This document shows positions 45,927 to 55,045 of a stretch of 64,000 nt of DNA, one piece after another. The stretch comes from Aureicoccus marinus (GTDB taxonomy: Bacteria > Bacteroidota > Bacteroidia > Flavobacteriales > Flavobacteriaceae). The stretch spans positions 1,332,196 to 1,396,195 of the forward strand of contig NZ_MQVX01000001.1 of NCBI RefSeq assembly GCF_002954325.1. The letters run 5' to 3'. The notes under the pieces were generated by a model, which was not told the origin of the DNA, did no database searches, and saw only the letters and a list, made by a program, of their open reading frames with translations. Every line of letters begins with the position of its first letter. Position 1 is the stretch's first letter. Made by a program: the position numbers and the translations under genes.

Positions 45927-47672
45927 ATGAATACAAAAAGACATGTGCTCTACATAGCATTTTTATTCCTTTTCTGGGCGTGCATGAATGAAGAGAAAAA
46001 AAACACAGCCGCTGGTGAGCCTAGCCCAGCAACCATTTATTACAATGGAGACATCATCACAATGGAGGGCTCAAAACCCACCTATGCACAAGCTGTAGTA
46101 GAACAAAATGGAAAAATTGTTTATGTCGGCCAAAAAGAGAAAGCAGTACGGCAGTTTAAGAAAGCAAATCTCTTTGATCTGGACGGAAAAATATTAATTC
46201 CCGGGCTAATTGAACCCCATTTACATCCTTCTTTGGCAGCCATTATGCTTCAAAATGAAATCATTGCCCCTTATGATTGGAAATTACCCTCCAAAACCAA
46301 AACCGGAGTTCAAGGGCAAGACGCCTATCGCAAGAGAATTAGCGAGTCTATTCAGTCTAATGCCAAAAAAGATGAGCTCTATTTTATCTGGGGTTATCAT
46401 CAACTTTGGCACGGTGAGATTTCAAGGGACGTTTTAAATGAGATCGCCGGAGACCAACCTGTTGGGATCATACACCGTTCCTTTCATGAAATTTATTTGA
46501 ATGACGCAGGAATTACAAAACTGGGAATTCAAGAAGCCGATTTTGCAAATAATCCTCAAGTAGAATGGGCCAAAGGTCATTTTTATGAAGGGGGATGGCT
46601 CGCACTAGTCCCAAAGATGGCACCCATTTTACTTGAGCCAACAAGCTATCTCGAAGGACTTAATTCCATGAGTCAATTATTACTAAAAAACGGAATTACG
46701 ACAATTGCTGAGCCGGGATTTCCAAGCTCAGACTTTGACGGAGAGTTACAACTGCTTATGAAAGAGATGGATAAAAATCCACCTTATGATGTGTATTTAA
46801 TTCCAAGTGGCACTCAATTATACGGAATGAAAGGAGGAAATAAAGAAGCGATGTCTTTTATGGAAACTCTGGACACCACACAATCATACAACCGGCCTAA
46901 TGTTGTTTTCTTACCTAAGCAGGTTAAACTCTTTTCCGATGGCGCTATTTATTCTCAATTGATGCAAATGAAAGAGGGCTATACCGACGGACATAAAGGA
47001 GAGTGGATGACACCGCTCAACCTATTTGAAGAACAATTCATGATGTATTGGAATAATGGCTATAAAATTCATATTCATGCAAATGGTGACTTAGGACAAC
47101 AGATGGTTATTGATTTGGTAGAAAAAGCACAAAAAAATAATCCAAGAGAAAATCATCGACTTACGCTACACCATATGGGCTATTTCGATGAAGGGATGAC
47201 CGAACAAATGAAAGGGCTAGGAATGGAAGCATCAGTAAATCCTTATTATTTGTGGGCACTTGCCGATAAGTACTCGGAACATGGGTTGGGTTCAGAGAGA
47301 GCTAAAAACCTGGTAGCGCTCAAACTTCTGACCGACAGAAATATTCCGTTATCTTTTCATTCTGATTTCTCAATGGCCCCTGTTGAGCCTTTGACCCTTG
47401 TTTGGACCGCGGTCAATAGGGAGACTTCGGAAGGAAATCGGTACTCACAAGACCAAAGAATTTCAGTTTACAACGCCATGAAGGCTGTTACAATTGATGC
47501 AGCAAGAGCATTGAACTTGGAAAACGAAATCGGTTCTCTGAGACCTAACAAAACTGCTAACTTTACGATCTTAGAAGAAAATCCTTTTACGGTTGAATCC
47601 ACAAGAATTAAGGATATCAAGGTTGACGGGGTAGTATATAAAGGTAAGTACGTATCTAATAGCAAAAGCTAA
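45927..47672 (+). CDS. YtcJ-type amidohydrolase, lipoprotein
   Basis: The 581-residue protein has a lipobox-like AFLFLFWAC at Cys19. The amidohydrolase 3 (YtcJ) features are IPGLIEPHLHPSL with the two N-terminal His ligands, a central KLFSDGAIYSQLM, IHIHANGDLGQQMVIDLV, TLHHMGYFDEG, and SFHSDFSMAPVEPL near the end. Family enzymes hydrolyse C-N bonds of amides or amino-acid derivatives; substrates are mostly unknown. It closes the AT-rich region on its right side. Confidence 0.85.
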   Translation: MNTKRHVLYIAFLFLFWACMNEEKKNTAAGEPSPATIYYNGDIITMEGSKPTYAQAVVEQNGKIVYVGQKEKAVRQFKKANLFDLDGKILIPGLIEPHLHPSLAAIMLQNEIIAPYDWKLPSKTKTGVQGQDAYRKRISESIQSNAKKDELYFIWGYHQLWHGEISRDVLNEIAGDQPVGIIHRSFHEIYLNDAGITKLGIQEADFANNPQVEWAKGHFYEGGWLALVPKMAPILLEPTSYLEGLNSMSQLLLKNGITTIAEPGFPSSDFDGELQLLMKEMDKNPPYDVYLIPSGTQLYGMKGGNKEAMSFMETLDTTQSYNRPNVVFLPKQVKLFSDGAIYSQLMQMKEGYTDGHKGEWMTPLNLFEEQFMMYWNNGYKIHIHANGDLGQQMVIDLVEKAQKNNPRENHRLTLHHMGYFDEGMTEQMKGLGMEASVNPYYLWALADKYSEHGLGSERAKNLVALKLLTDRNIPLSFHSDFSMAPVEPLTLVWTAVNRETSEGNRYSQDQRISVYNAMKAVTIDAARALNLENEIGSLRPNKTANFTILEENPFTVESTRIKDIKVDGVVYKGKYVSNSKS

Positions 47673-47874
47673 GAAAGAGCTTGACCCCAACCCTATTTTG
47701 CAAATGAAAATAGGCCAAAAGCTTTATGCTTCAACCAAGTTAATGGTAACTTTTCTGCTCTCGACTGTTTATTACTGAATGATGTTCTGTCCTCGCCCGG
47801 CTGTTTAGTGAATATGATTACAGTATCCGTTCTAGGGAGAATGTTAAACCTTTGCCGATTTAATAGCCAATTTT

Positions 47875-49533
47875 ATGAAAAAACGTGCACTACTGCCTCT
47901 TCTTTTCCTTATTGTGATCGCTTGCCAAATTTATGAAGAAGAAGAACCCTCAGCGGTAGAATTCAGGTCAAATAGCTACAAGGATTTAGTCTCTCTGTTT
48001 GAGAAGTGGAGAGCTTTTGAAAAGCCGCCTACACGGGAAGGAGCCCCCGACTACACGGCGGAAACCTTCGAAAAAAGGATCCCTCGTTTTCAAGAATTAC
48101 AGGAAAGCCTAAAGCAGATCGACACCGCCAATTGGCCCATCGAAAACAAGATCGATTGGATGATCGTCTGGGCCGAAATGAATGGCTACGATTTTAATCA
48201 GCGTATTCTCCAGCCCTGGACCCGTGATCCCGCTTACTACAAAACCGTTTGGACTTATAAGAGTGATGTACCTGCGCATGAGGGACCTACGCACCACGCG
48301 ACCACTGAGCTGTGGACCTATGATTTTCCGTTGAGTCCGGAAGAAAGAGAGCGTCTAATTTCAGACCTCCAGGTCATTTCGCCACTCAACTCCCAGGCCA
48401 AAAAGAACCTGACCGGAAATGCCAAGGAACTCTGGGTAGCGGGTATCCGAGATATTCGAACCCAGGCAGAAGTCCTCAAAGGCCTTAAAAAGGAAGCTTC
48501 ACTCGTCAATGATTCAGAACTGCAAAGCCTGATCGATTCCTGTATACGTTCAACCGAAGACTTTGTGAGCTGGCTCGAAAATAAAGCTAAGTCCAAAACC
48601 GGTCCTTCGGGAATCGGAAAAGACAACTACAGCTGGTATATGCAAAACGTCCACCTCGTTCCCCTGACCTGGGAAGACGAGGTGATGATTCTTAAAAGAG
48701 AACTGGCTCGCGCCTGGTCTTCGCTCAAACTAGAAGAACACCGCAACCGGGCTTTGCCCGAATTGGAAGATGCCAACTCTCCAGAAGCCTATGATCAAAT
48801 GGCTGATGAAGCGGCGAAAAGCCTAATGGACTTCCTCGAAAAAGAAGAAATCGTAACCGTTAAACCTTACTTTGACCCCGCCCTACGGGAACAGTTAGGA
48901 GAATTTATTCCGCGAGAAAAGCGCAACTTTTTCCGCATAGGCCAGCACTACGATCCTAGGCCTTTGTTTTCGCATTTCTACCACTGGTTTGAACTCGCCC
49001 GGATGGAAAATGAACCCCACCAAAGCGAAATCAGACGCGGCCCCCTACTCTACAACATCTTTGATTCGAGAAACGAAGGCGTTGCCACAGCCGTTGAAGA
49101 AACCTTTATGCAAGCGGGTTTATACGATGACAGTCCTAGGACCAAAGAGATCGTCTACATCATGATCGCACAACGCGCCGCCCGTGGCTTGGGCTCTTTG
49201 TACGCCCATGCCAACGAGATGACCATGGAGGAAGCCGGAGGTATTCACAGTGAATACACACCTCGGGGATGGATGAAAACAGAAAAGGAACTCCTCATCT
49301 TTGAGCAGCACCTGTACCTGCGCCAACCGGGTTATGGAACCAGCTATATCACTGGAAAGTACCTTATGGAGGACGCCATGGCGGAATACGCGAGGATTCA
49401 GGAGTCTCAGAACAAAGACTTTGTTCTTAAAGACTTTTTCGACTCTCTAAACAGCATTGGGAATATCCCCATGTCTCTCGGGCATTGGGAGCTGACGGGA
49501 TCGGATACTCCTTTAAGAGTTATAACGGACTAG
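47875..49533 (+). CDS. DUF885-family lipoprotein without an evident zinc motif
   Basis: The 552-residue protein has a lipobox (LLFLIVIAC). The body matches the DUF885 (M32-like gluzincin) family in length and in the segment [20 protein letters not shown], where members usually read EGWALYAEEL. The metal motif HExxPGHH is absent: the corresponding region reads [20 protein letters not shown]. It may therefore be a distant or inactive member. Codon use here returns to GC-richer sequence, marking the right boundary of the AT-rich region. Confidence 0.7.
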   Translation: MKKRALLPLLFLIVIACQIYEEEEPSAVEFRSNSYKDLVSLFEKWRAFEKPPTREGAPDYTAETFEKRIPRFQELQESLKQIDTANWPIENKIDWMIVWAEMNGYDFNQRILQPWTRDPAYYKTVWTYKSDVPAHEGPTHHATTELWTYDFPLSPEERERLISDLQVISPLNSQAKKNLTGNAKELWVAGIRDIRTQAEVLKGLKKEASLVNDSELQSLIDSCIRSTEDFVSWLENKAKSKTGPSGIGKDNYSWYMQNVHLVPLTWEDEVMILKRELARAWSSLKLEEHRNRALPELEDANSPEAYDQMADEAAKSLMDFLEKEEIVTVKPYFDPALREQLGEFIPREKRNFFRIGQHYDPRPLFSHFYHWFELARMENEPHQSEIRRGPLLYNIFDSRNEGVATAVEETFMQAGLYDDSPRTKEIVYIMIAQRAARGLGSLYAHANEMTMEEAGGIHSEYTPRGWMKTEKELLIFEQHLYLRQPGYGTSYITGKYLMEDAMAEYARIQESQNKDFVLKDFFDSLNSIGNIPMSLGHWELTGSDTPLRVITD

Positions 49534-49574
49534 AGAGGCCTTAGTTAGTACAACCGAAATTGACATAAAAAACC

Positions 49575-50261
49575 GTGAGTTTAAAAAGAATAGACCGGAA
49601 ATACATCCTTACCGAAATCGGGAGTGTCTTCAATTTCGATAAAGGGATACTGCGAACCATCAAACATATGTTTAGCAGACCCGGGGCTTCGGTTCAAGAG
49701 TACTTGCACGAAAACAGAAGCAGACTGACCAAACCGATCTCCTTTGTGATTTTCTGTTCTTTACTCTATTCGCTATTCAGTCATTACTTTCCGATTGAGG
49801 GCTTTTTTAACCAATTCGAGCGAGGCTATGCCGAAGCTTTAGGAATAGAAAAAACGACCCTATTTAACCTTTTTCAATGGACGGAGAACAACTATGGTTT
49901 TGCTAATATTTTACTCTCGATGTTTGTTGCCCCCTGGGTGCGGCTTTTCTTCCGAAAGTCGGGCTACAACTACTTCGAAGTTCTTGTGCTACTCCTTTAC
50001 GTTATGGGAATTTATACCCTGATCTACGCCGCCTTCAATCTCTTGGAAATCTTAAGCGGTTACGCCTTCCACTATTGGGGAGTGCTGATTGGCTTGATAT
50101 ACTTTGTCTGGGCGGTCGCCCAGTTCTATGGGAAATCGAAAAAACGAAATTATATAAAGGCGGCTTTGGCTTATTTCTTAGGCTTTTTCCTCTTTTACTT
50201 TTCTATCAGTGTTTTGGGAGCCTTCATTGATTTAGCGAATAACCCTGTTACAAAAGCCTGA
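49575..50261 (+). CDS. DUF3667-type membrane protein
   Basis: The 228-residue protein starts at GTG 49575. The N-terminal cytoplasmic segment (RKYILTEIGSVFNFDKGILRTIKHMFSRPG) and RLTKPISFVIF are the conserved start of DUF3667 proteins. Four to five transmembrane helices follow. Function is unknown. Its stop codon overlaps the start of the VOC-family gene, suggesting translational coupling. Confidence 0.75.
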   Translation: MSLKRIDRKYILTEIGSVFNFDKGILRTIKHMFSRPGASVQEYLHENRSRLTKPISFVIFCSLLYSLFSHYFPIEGFFNQFERGYAEALGIEKTTLFNLFQWTENNYGFANILLSMFVAPWVRLFFRKSGYNYFEVLVLLLYVMGIYTLIYAAFNLLEILSGYAFHYWGVLIGLIYFVWAVAQFYGKSKKRNYIKAALAYFLGFFLFYFSISVLGAFIDLANNPVTKA

Positions 50262-50677
50262 TGAGAGATTTGGAAATAAAATTAGATGGATTAGACCACG
50301 TGGCTATTCGGGTAGCCGATTTAGAACGCTCTGCCGAATGGTATTCCAAAGTGCTTGGCCTTAAACGCTACCAACTGCCTGAATGGGGAGACTTCCCCCT
50401 CTTTTTGCTAGCAGGCAAATCAGGAGTTGCCCTCTTTCCGGCGAATTTAGAAGACCCTGAACTTCCTCCTTCGACCAAAAACATCGGGATGGATCATTTC
50501 GCTTTCCACCTGAGTCAAGAGAACTTCAAAAAGGCCATCCAACACTATGACGATTTAAACCTTGAGTACACCATCAAGGATCATCATTACTTTGATTCGA
50601 TTTATACTCAGGATCCTGATGGGCATACCGTCGAACTCACCAGCATCAAAGTCAACCCCAATGATTTCTATAAATAA
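50261..50677 (+). CDS. VOC-family (glyoxalase-like) protein
   Basis: The 138-residue protein has the vicinal-oxygen-chelate pattern: LDHVAIRVADLERSAEWYSKVLGL at the start, a central MDHFAFHLS and DPDGHTVELTSIK at the end. Two metal-binding His and a Glu are placed as in glyoxalase or dioxygenase relatives. The substrate is not evident. It begins within the stop codon of the preceding gene and precedes the GIY-YIG gene by five bases. Confidence 0.85.
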   Translation: MRDLEIKLDGLDHVAIRVADLERSAEWYSKVLGLKRYQLPEWGDFPLFLLAGKSGVALFPANLEDPELPPSTKNIGMDHFAFHLSQENFKKAIQHYDDLNLEYTIKDHHYFDSIYTQDPDGHTVELTSIKVNPNDFYK

Positions 50678-50682
50678 AGTAC

Positions 50683-51033
50683 ATGCCTAAAACAGAATAC
50701 CACATTTACGTTGTCGAATTATCGAAACGGGTCTATACAGAGAACTGGAAGTTTCGGGCGGCCAATCCTCAGTTCAATGGGGTACTTCAGTGCTTATATG
50801 TGGGTATGACCAGCAAAACCCCCAAGGAGCGTTTTGAACAACATAAAACGGGTTACCGAAACAAAAAGGGGCATAAACTTTCCTCTAATCTGGTTCAGAA
50901 ATACGGCATGTATTTAAGGCCAAGCCTGTACAATCATATTGAGCCTCTTTCCTCTAGGGCCGAGGCTTTAAAGATGGAAGAAAAGGTCGCTTTGAACCTG
51001 CGAAGACAACGCTATGCCGTCTGGTTCAACTGA
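50683..51033 (+). CDS. GIY-YIG-like nuclease-fold protein
   Basis: The 116-residue protein has YHIYVVELS near the start, CLYVGMTSKTPKERFEQHKTGY as the GIY-YIG core with its Arg and His, and a late Glu (ALKMEEKVALNLR). The motif is the divergent YVG type seen in small single-domain members. Such proteins can nick or repair DNA, but many are uncharacterised. It starts five bases after the VOC gene. Confidence 0.7.
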   Translation: MPKTEYHIYVVELSKRVYTENWKFRAANPQFNGVLQCLYVGMTSKTPKERFEQHKTGYRNKKGHKLSSNLVQKYGMYLRPSLYNHIEPLSSRAEALKMEEKVALNLRRQRYAVWFN

Positions 51034-51111
51034 TTAAATTCAGACTCCATTGAAATTTTAAGACTGAGAGACCGACTAGATACTCACACAACTTAAATAA
51101 GTATCCTAGCC

Positions 51112-51498
51112 ATGAAAAAATACGGTCTACTGATTCTGAGAATCGCAGTTGCCTTCTTACTGATCCAAACCCTTTATTTTAAACTAAGTGCTCATCCCGA
51201 AAGCGTTTACATCTTTACCAAAGTAGGTTTAGAGCCCTACGGACGTATTGGTATCGCCATTGTGGAGCTGATTGCGGGTATTCTGCTCTTGGTCAAAAGA
51301 ACGACCTGGGCAGGAGCGGGAATCTCCGTAGGAGTCATTAGCGGTGCGGTCTTTATGCACTTAACCAAGCTGGGAATCGAGGTGCAAGGAGATGGGGGAA
51401 CACTCTTTTACACCGCGGTTTTTATTTTGATCGCTTCTCTGATCATCCTTTTTGCCAACCGAAAGAGCATTCCAATTATTGGAGATAAACTGAATTAG
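51112..51498 (+). CDS. DoxX-like four-helix membrane protein
   Basis: The 128-residue protein has four hydrophobic segments (LILRIAVAFLLIQTLYFKL; IGIAIVELIAGILLLV; AGISVGVISGAVFMHL; AVFILIASLIILFAN). The length and layout fit the DoxX/DUF417 superfamily. Function in this context is unknown. It has its own 78-base upstream spacer. Confidence 0.7.
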   Translation: MKKYGLLILRIAVAFLLIQTLYFKLSAHPESVYIFTKVGLEPYGRIGIAIVELIAGILLLVKRTTWAGAGISVGVISGAVFMHLTKLGIEVQGDGGTLFYTAVFILIASLIILFANRKSIPIIGDKLN

Positions 51499-51565
51499 TC
51501 AAGCAGCCCTCTTAAATACTTGTTGGCTTAGTAAAAATTGCGACCTTGAAAGCAAGTTTTACTTT

Positions 51566-52900
51566 ATGAAAAAATTTCCGAACGCAATGGTCATTATACT
51601 CGTCGCTATCGCAGTGGCTTGGGTGATGACCTTTTTAATTTCTCAAGGCACCTACGAGAGAGAAGTCGATTCGATTACCGGCATAACCTCCGTGGTAGCC
51701 GATTCCTACGAGCTCAACGAAGCCCCTCACCTTTCCGCCTTTGATGTTCTTCTGGCGGTCCCGAAAGGTATTGCAGGAAGAGCCGATCTGATTGTTTTAA
51801 TTTTCATTTTGGGCGGATGCTTTTACCTCATTGAGCAAACCGGGACACTCAATCAAGGATTAAATCAGGTAATTGTTCTCTTAAAGGGTAAGGAATCACT
51901 GGCCTTGGTCGTCATTTCATTATTCTTTATTTCGGGAGGGATGACCATCAACCTCTATGAAGAAATTATTGCTATGACCCCTGTCTTACTGATTTTCGGT
52001 CGCAATATTGGCTACAACAATGCGGCCATTGTGATGAGCAGTATGGGCTCTGCTGTGGTTGGGGCCGCCTTTAGTCCCTTTAATCCTTTTGCCGTTATTA
52101 TCGCTCAAAAAGAGGCCAGTCTGGAATTACTTTCTGGGTATGAATTTAGACTCATCGTCATGATAATTGCAGCTCTCGCCTGGATCCTTTTTGTGCTCTA
52201 TTACGCCAATAAAAACAGAACTGAGCGCACCCAGCAAGAGCTTCAGGTTGAGCAACTAACAGGACGAAATAAGCTGATCTTAGGATTACTCGTTCTTACA
52301 CTTGGCGGCGTAGCCTATGGACTCATTGCAATGGATTGGGGTTTCAATGAAATGTCGGCATGTTTCTTTCTTCTCGCTCTGGTCAGCGGACTCATAGCCC
52401 GCTTTGGATTCAATAAAACAACCGAAGTCTACGTCGATGGGATAAAAGAGATGGTCTATGCCGCCATGATTATCGGACTAGCTAATAGCATTACCATCGT
52501 CTTAAAAGAAGGAGGAATCATCGATTCCATTATTTACGGACTCTTTGAACCCTTAAAATTGGTGCCACCATCTGTTTCGGCTGTGCTCATGATGTTTTCT
52601 CACTCCCTTTTGCATATTCCGGTAGCGAGCAATTCTGGTCAAGCCATCCTGACCATGCCCATTTTATCTCCTCTTTCGGATTTAATTGGCCTTTCTCGCC
52701 AAACCACCGTTCTTGCCTATCAATATGGTGGGGCAATGATGGATATGGTAGCTCCAACGGCTGGTCCAATGATGGCCATTATCGCCTTGGCCAAAATCAA
52801 GTATGTCGATTGGTTAAAAATTGTTGCCAAGCCCTTTATCTTGATGTTCATTATTGCCATAGCCGCCATTTTGATTTCCATACAAATCGGATACAACTAA
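51566..52900 (+). CDS. YfcC/DcuC-type carboxylate or amino-acid carrier (second copy)
   Basis: The 444-residue carrier has about 12 hydrophobic segments and the same motif order as the carrier at 9270: FLISQGTYER, AAFSPFNPFAVIIAQ, HSLLHIPVASNSGQAILTMP and SRQTTVLAYQYGGAMMDMV. The two are distant paralogues. Its intact C-terminus is the template for repairing the frame at 10459. It precedes mltG by one base, so they are co-transcribed. Substrate unknown; anionic amino acids or dicarboxylates are likely from the family. Confidence 0.8.
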   Translation: MKKFPNAMVIILVAIAVAWVMTFLISQGTYEREVDSITGITSVVADSYELNEAPHLSAFDVLLAVPKGIAGRADLIVLIFILGGCFYLIEQTGTLNQGLNQVIVLLKGKESLALVVISLFFISGGMTINLYEEIIAMTPVLLIFGRNIGYNNAAIVMSSMGSAVVGAAFSPFNPFAVIIAQKEASLELLSGYEFRLIVMIIAALAWILFVLYYANKNRTERTQQELQVEQLTGRNKLILGLLVLTLGGVAYGLIAMDWGFNEMSACFFLLALVSGLIARFGFNKTTEVYVDGIKEMVYAAMIIGLANSITIVLKEGGIIDSIIYGLFEPLKLVPPSVSAVLMMFSHSLLHIPVASNSGQAILTMPILSPLSDLIGLSRQTTVLAYQYGGAMMDMVAPTAGPMMAIIALAKIKYVDWLKIVAKPFILMFIIAIAAILISIQIGYN

Positions 52901-52901
52901 A

Positions 52902-53933
52902 ATGCGCAAAATTCTAACTTGGATCATGCTTATCCTGGTGCTCATCGGCGCTCTTTTCGGATATTATCAGTACTCCCGTATACTGGCACCGAATGTACCG
53001 GCGGAGCTACAAAATGAATATGTTCACATTCCATCAGGTGCAAGCTTTCAAGAGGTGGTCGATCTACTTGCTGAAAATGGGCAAATTAAGGATCAGGCCT
53101 CCTTTATCGCGGTAGCCGAAATGATGAATTACAAGAAGAAAGAAATGCGCTCAGGGCGCTATAAAATTGAGCCCTCTTGGAGTAATCGAAGCCTTATCAG
53201 CCACCTGCGTGGAGGTGCCCAAGCGCCTATGAATCTGGTCCTCACCCATGGCTGGCATATAGAAGATGTCGCCGTTAAGGCCTCCCAATTCATCGAGGCA
53301 GATTCCACAGAATTGGCTGATCTCTTTTATAAAGATGAGAAAATTGCAACGTCTGGATTTACTACTGAAACCCTGATGAGCGCCTTTATTCCGAACACCT
53401 ACCAGGTATATTGGGATACGGATGCCGAGGCATTTTTGGAGCGGATGATTAAAGAACATAAACGCTTTTGGGACAGCAATAACCGCCGAGAAAAGGCCAA
53501 ACAATTGGGGATGACCCCCAGCGAAGTCTACACTTTAGCTTCCATAGTCGAACGGGAGATTTCAAAAGATTCCGAAAAGAAGCGAGTAGCCGGCTTGTAC
53601 CTGAACCGCATTAAAATTGGGATGAAACTGGATGCCGACCCCACCGCGAAGTTTGCCACCAGAGACTTTAAAGCTACCCGAATCCTCTACAAGCACATCC
53701 GCTTTGAATCGCCTTATAACACTTACCTGCATCACGGCCTTCCACCGGGCCCCATTAGTATGGCCTCCATTAAGAGTATTGATGCTGTCTTGGAATCGGA
53801 GGAGCACAACTACTTCTATATGTGTGTTGACCCTGAAAAACCGGGCTATCACCTCTTCGCCGAGTCCATAGAAGAACACAACCGAAATGCGCGGCGCTAC
53901 CACCGATACCTGGATGCTTTAGAACAAAAATAA
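52902..53933 (+). CDS. mltG: Endolytic murein transglycosylase MltG
   Basis: The 343-residue inner membrane protein has an N-terminal transmembrane helix (ILTWIMLILVLIGALFGYY). A LysM-like segment (VHIPSGASFQEVVDLL) follows. The catalytic domain has LASIVEREI with the catalytic Glu, GLYLNRIKIGMKLDADPTAKF, and SPYNTYLHHGLPPGPI. MltG cleaves nascent glycan chains and sets their length. It starts one base after the carrier gene's stop. Confidence 0.95.
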   Translation: MRKILTWIMLILVLIGALFGYYQYSRILAPNVPAELQNEYVHIPSGASFQEVVDLLAENGQIKDQASFIAVAEMMNYKKKEMRSGRYKIEPSWSNRSLISHLRGGAQAPMNLVLTHGWHIEDVAVKASQFIEADSTELADLFYKDEKIATSGFTTETLMSAFIPNTYQVYWDTDAEAFLERMIKEHKRFWDSNNRREKAKQLGMTPSEVYTLASIVEREISKDSEKKRVAGLYLNRIKIGMKLDADPTAKFATRDFKATRILYKHIRFESPYNTYLHHGLPPGPISMASIKSIDAVLESEEHNYFYMCVDPEKPGYHLFAESIEEHNRNARRYHRYLDALEQK

Positions 53934-53973
53934 AATGATCCATTTCTGAGTTTTCTTAAGTAGAGAACACCTT

Positions 53974-54807
53974 ATGAACTCAAAATTCGAACGCTATCCG
54001 GGTCTGACCCTTGCCTTAAAATTCATTGGGCACATACTCCTCTTTGTCTTTCTGACCCTCCTTACCCAAATCGGCGGAGTTGTTTACTTGCTCTCCCTTT
54101 TACTAGCAAAAAGGTTGGGGTTAAAAGCAAGACGTAAAAAAGTACTCGCCTTTAGTGCCCTCTATCTTTTAGCCAACTTGCTCATCGTCCCCCTTATAGC
54201 CCCCCTATTCGGACGAGAAAAAATGAAAGAATTCAAGGTCGTTAGAGCTCATTCCGTCTTCTATAAACTGGCCAATAGAAACTACGTTAGGCCAGAACTG
54301 AATAAAGCAATCACGGCCATCGCAGAAGATTTTGAAAAGAGGAATGAGGGAATCCAGCTGGTCTATTTAGACGCCAATTTCCCCTTTATCGACGGTTTTC
54401 CTTTGCTGCCTCATTTAAGCCATAACGATGGTAAAAAAGTCGATGTGAGTTTGGTCTACGAGAAGGAAGGAAAGATTTCTAATAAAAAGCCTTCCTTTAG
54501 TGGCTATGGCGTTTTTGAAGGGCCCACTGACCGAGAATACGATCAGATTGCTGTTTGTAAAAAAGCGGGTAAATGGCAGTACGACTTTCCCAAGTACCTC
54601 ACCTTCGGCCGTATCAACCGAAAGATTGAGTTTTCGGCAAAGGGAACCCGTGATCTGGCTCGGCGAATTACCCGGCAAAAGGAAGTAGGCAAGCTCTTTA
54701 TTGAACCCCATCTGAAGACCCGTCTTGGCCTAAAGAGTCAAAAAGTGCGTTACCATGGGTGTCAAGCGGTACGACATGATGATCACATTCATTTTCAATT
54801 GAGGTAG
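53974..54807 (+). CDS. LAS-type (MepA-like) murein metallopeptidase with transmembrane N-terminus
   Basis: The 277-residue protein has two N-terminal hydrophobic helices (FIGHILLFVFLTLLTQIGG; VLAFSALYLLANLLIVPLI). The LAS zinc set is visible: SHNDGKKVDVSLVY (His-x6-Asp) and RHDDHIHFQLR (His-x-His) at the very end. This matches penicillin-insensitive endopeptidases and M15-type enzymes that cut peptide crosslinks. It lies 40 bases after mltG, so the two may work together in wall remodelling. The exact bond is unknown. Confidence 0.75.
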   Translation: MNSKFERYPGLTLALKFIGHILLFVFLTLLTQIGGVVYLLSLLLAKRLGLKARRKKVLAFSALYLLANLLIVPLIAPLFGREKMKEFKVVRAHSVFYKLANRNYVRPELNKAITAIAEDFEKRNEGIQLVYLDANFPFIDGFPLLPHLSHNDGKKVDVSLVYEKEGKISNKKPSFSGYGVFEGPTDREYDQIAVCKKAGKWQYDFPKYLTFGRINRKIEFSAKGTRDLARRITRQKEVGKLFIEPHLKTRLGLKSQKVRYHGCQAVRHDDHIHFQLR

Positions 54808-54828
54808 GTGGTCGGTTTTCACTAAGTT

Positions 54829-54960
54829 TTGAATAATAAAGTCAATTGGAGGGCAACCTCCATTACGATAATCGCTATGATTGTGATTCTGTTGGTCGAC
54901 AGCAAGGCCAAAGCCCGGATTGAAACCTATCAAGACCAGCTAAAAGCAGTCGAGACTTAA
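54829..54960 (+). CDS. 43-residue single-helix membrane protein candidate
   Basis: TTG 54829 opens a frame with a central hydrophobic stretch (TSITIIAMIVILLVD) and a basic and acidic tail (AKARIETYQDQLKAVET). It is too short for the usual cut-off and starts 21 bases after the murein peptidase. No family is known to me. A coding role is possible but unproven. Confidence 0.35.
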   Translation: MNNKVNWRATSITIIAMIVILLVDSKAKARIETYQDQLKAVET

Positions 54961-55045
54961 AGAGCAACTCTCTCTTTCTGACATTGATTTATAATGGATA
55001 CTTTTAGGCTTTCAAGTGAAGGATTGACCTAAAAACGGTGGCCTT

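Noticed and set aside
31258..47874. Integrative element with attachment repeats
   Set aside because: No integrase, transposase or direct repeats were seen at the ends; only composition and decay support foreign origin.
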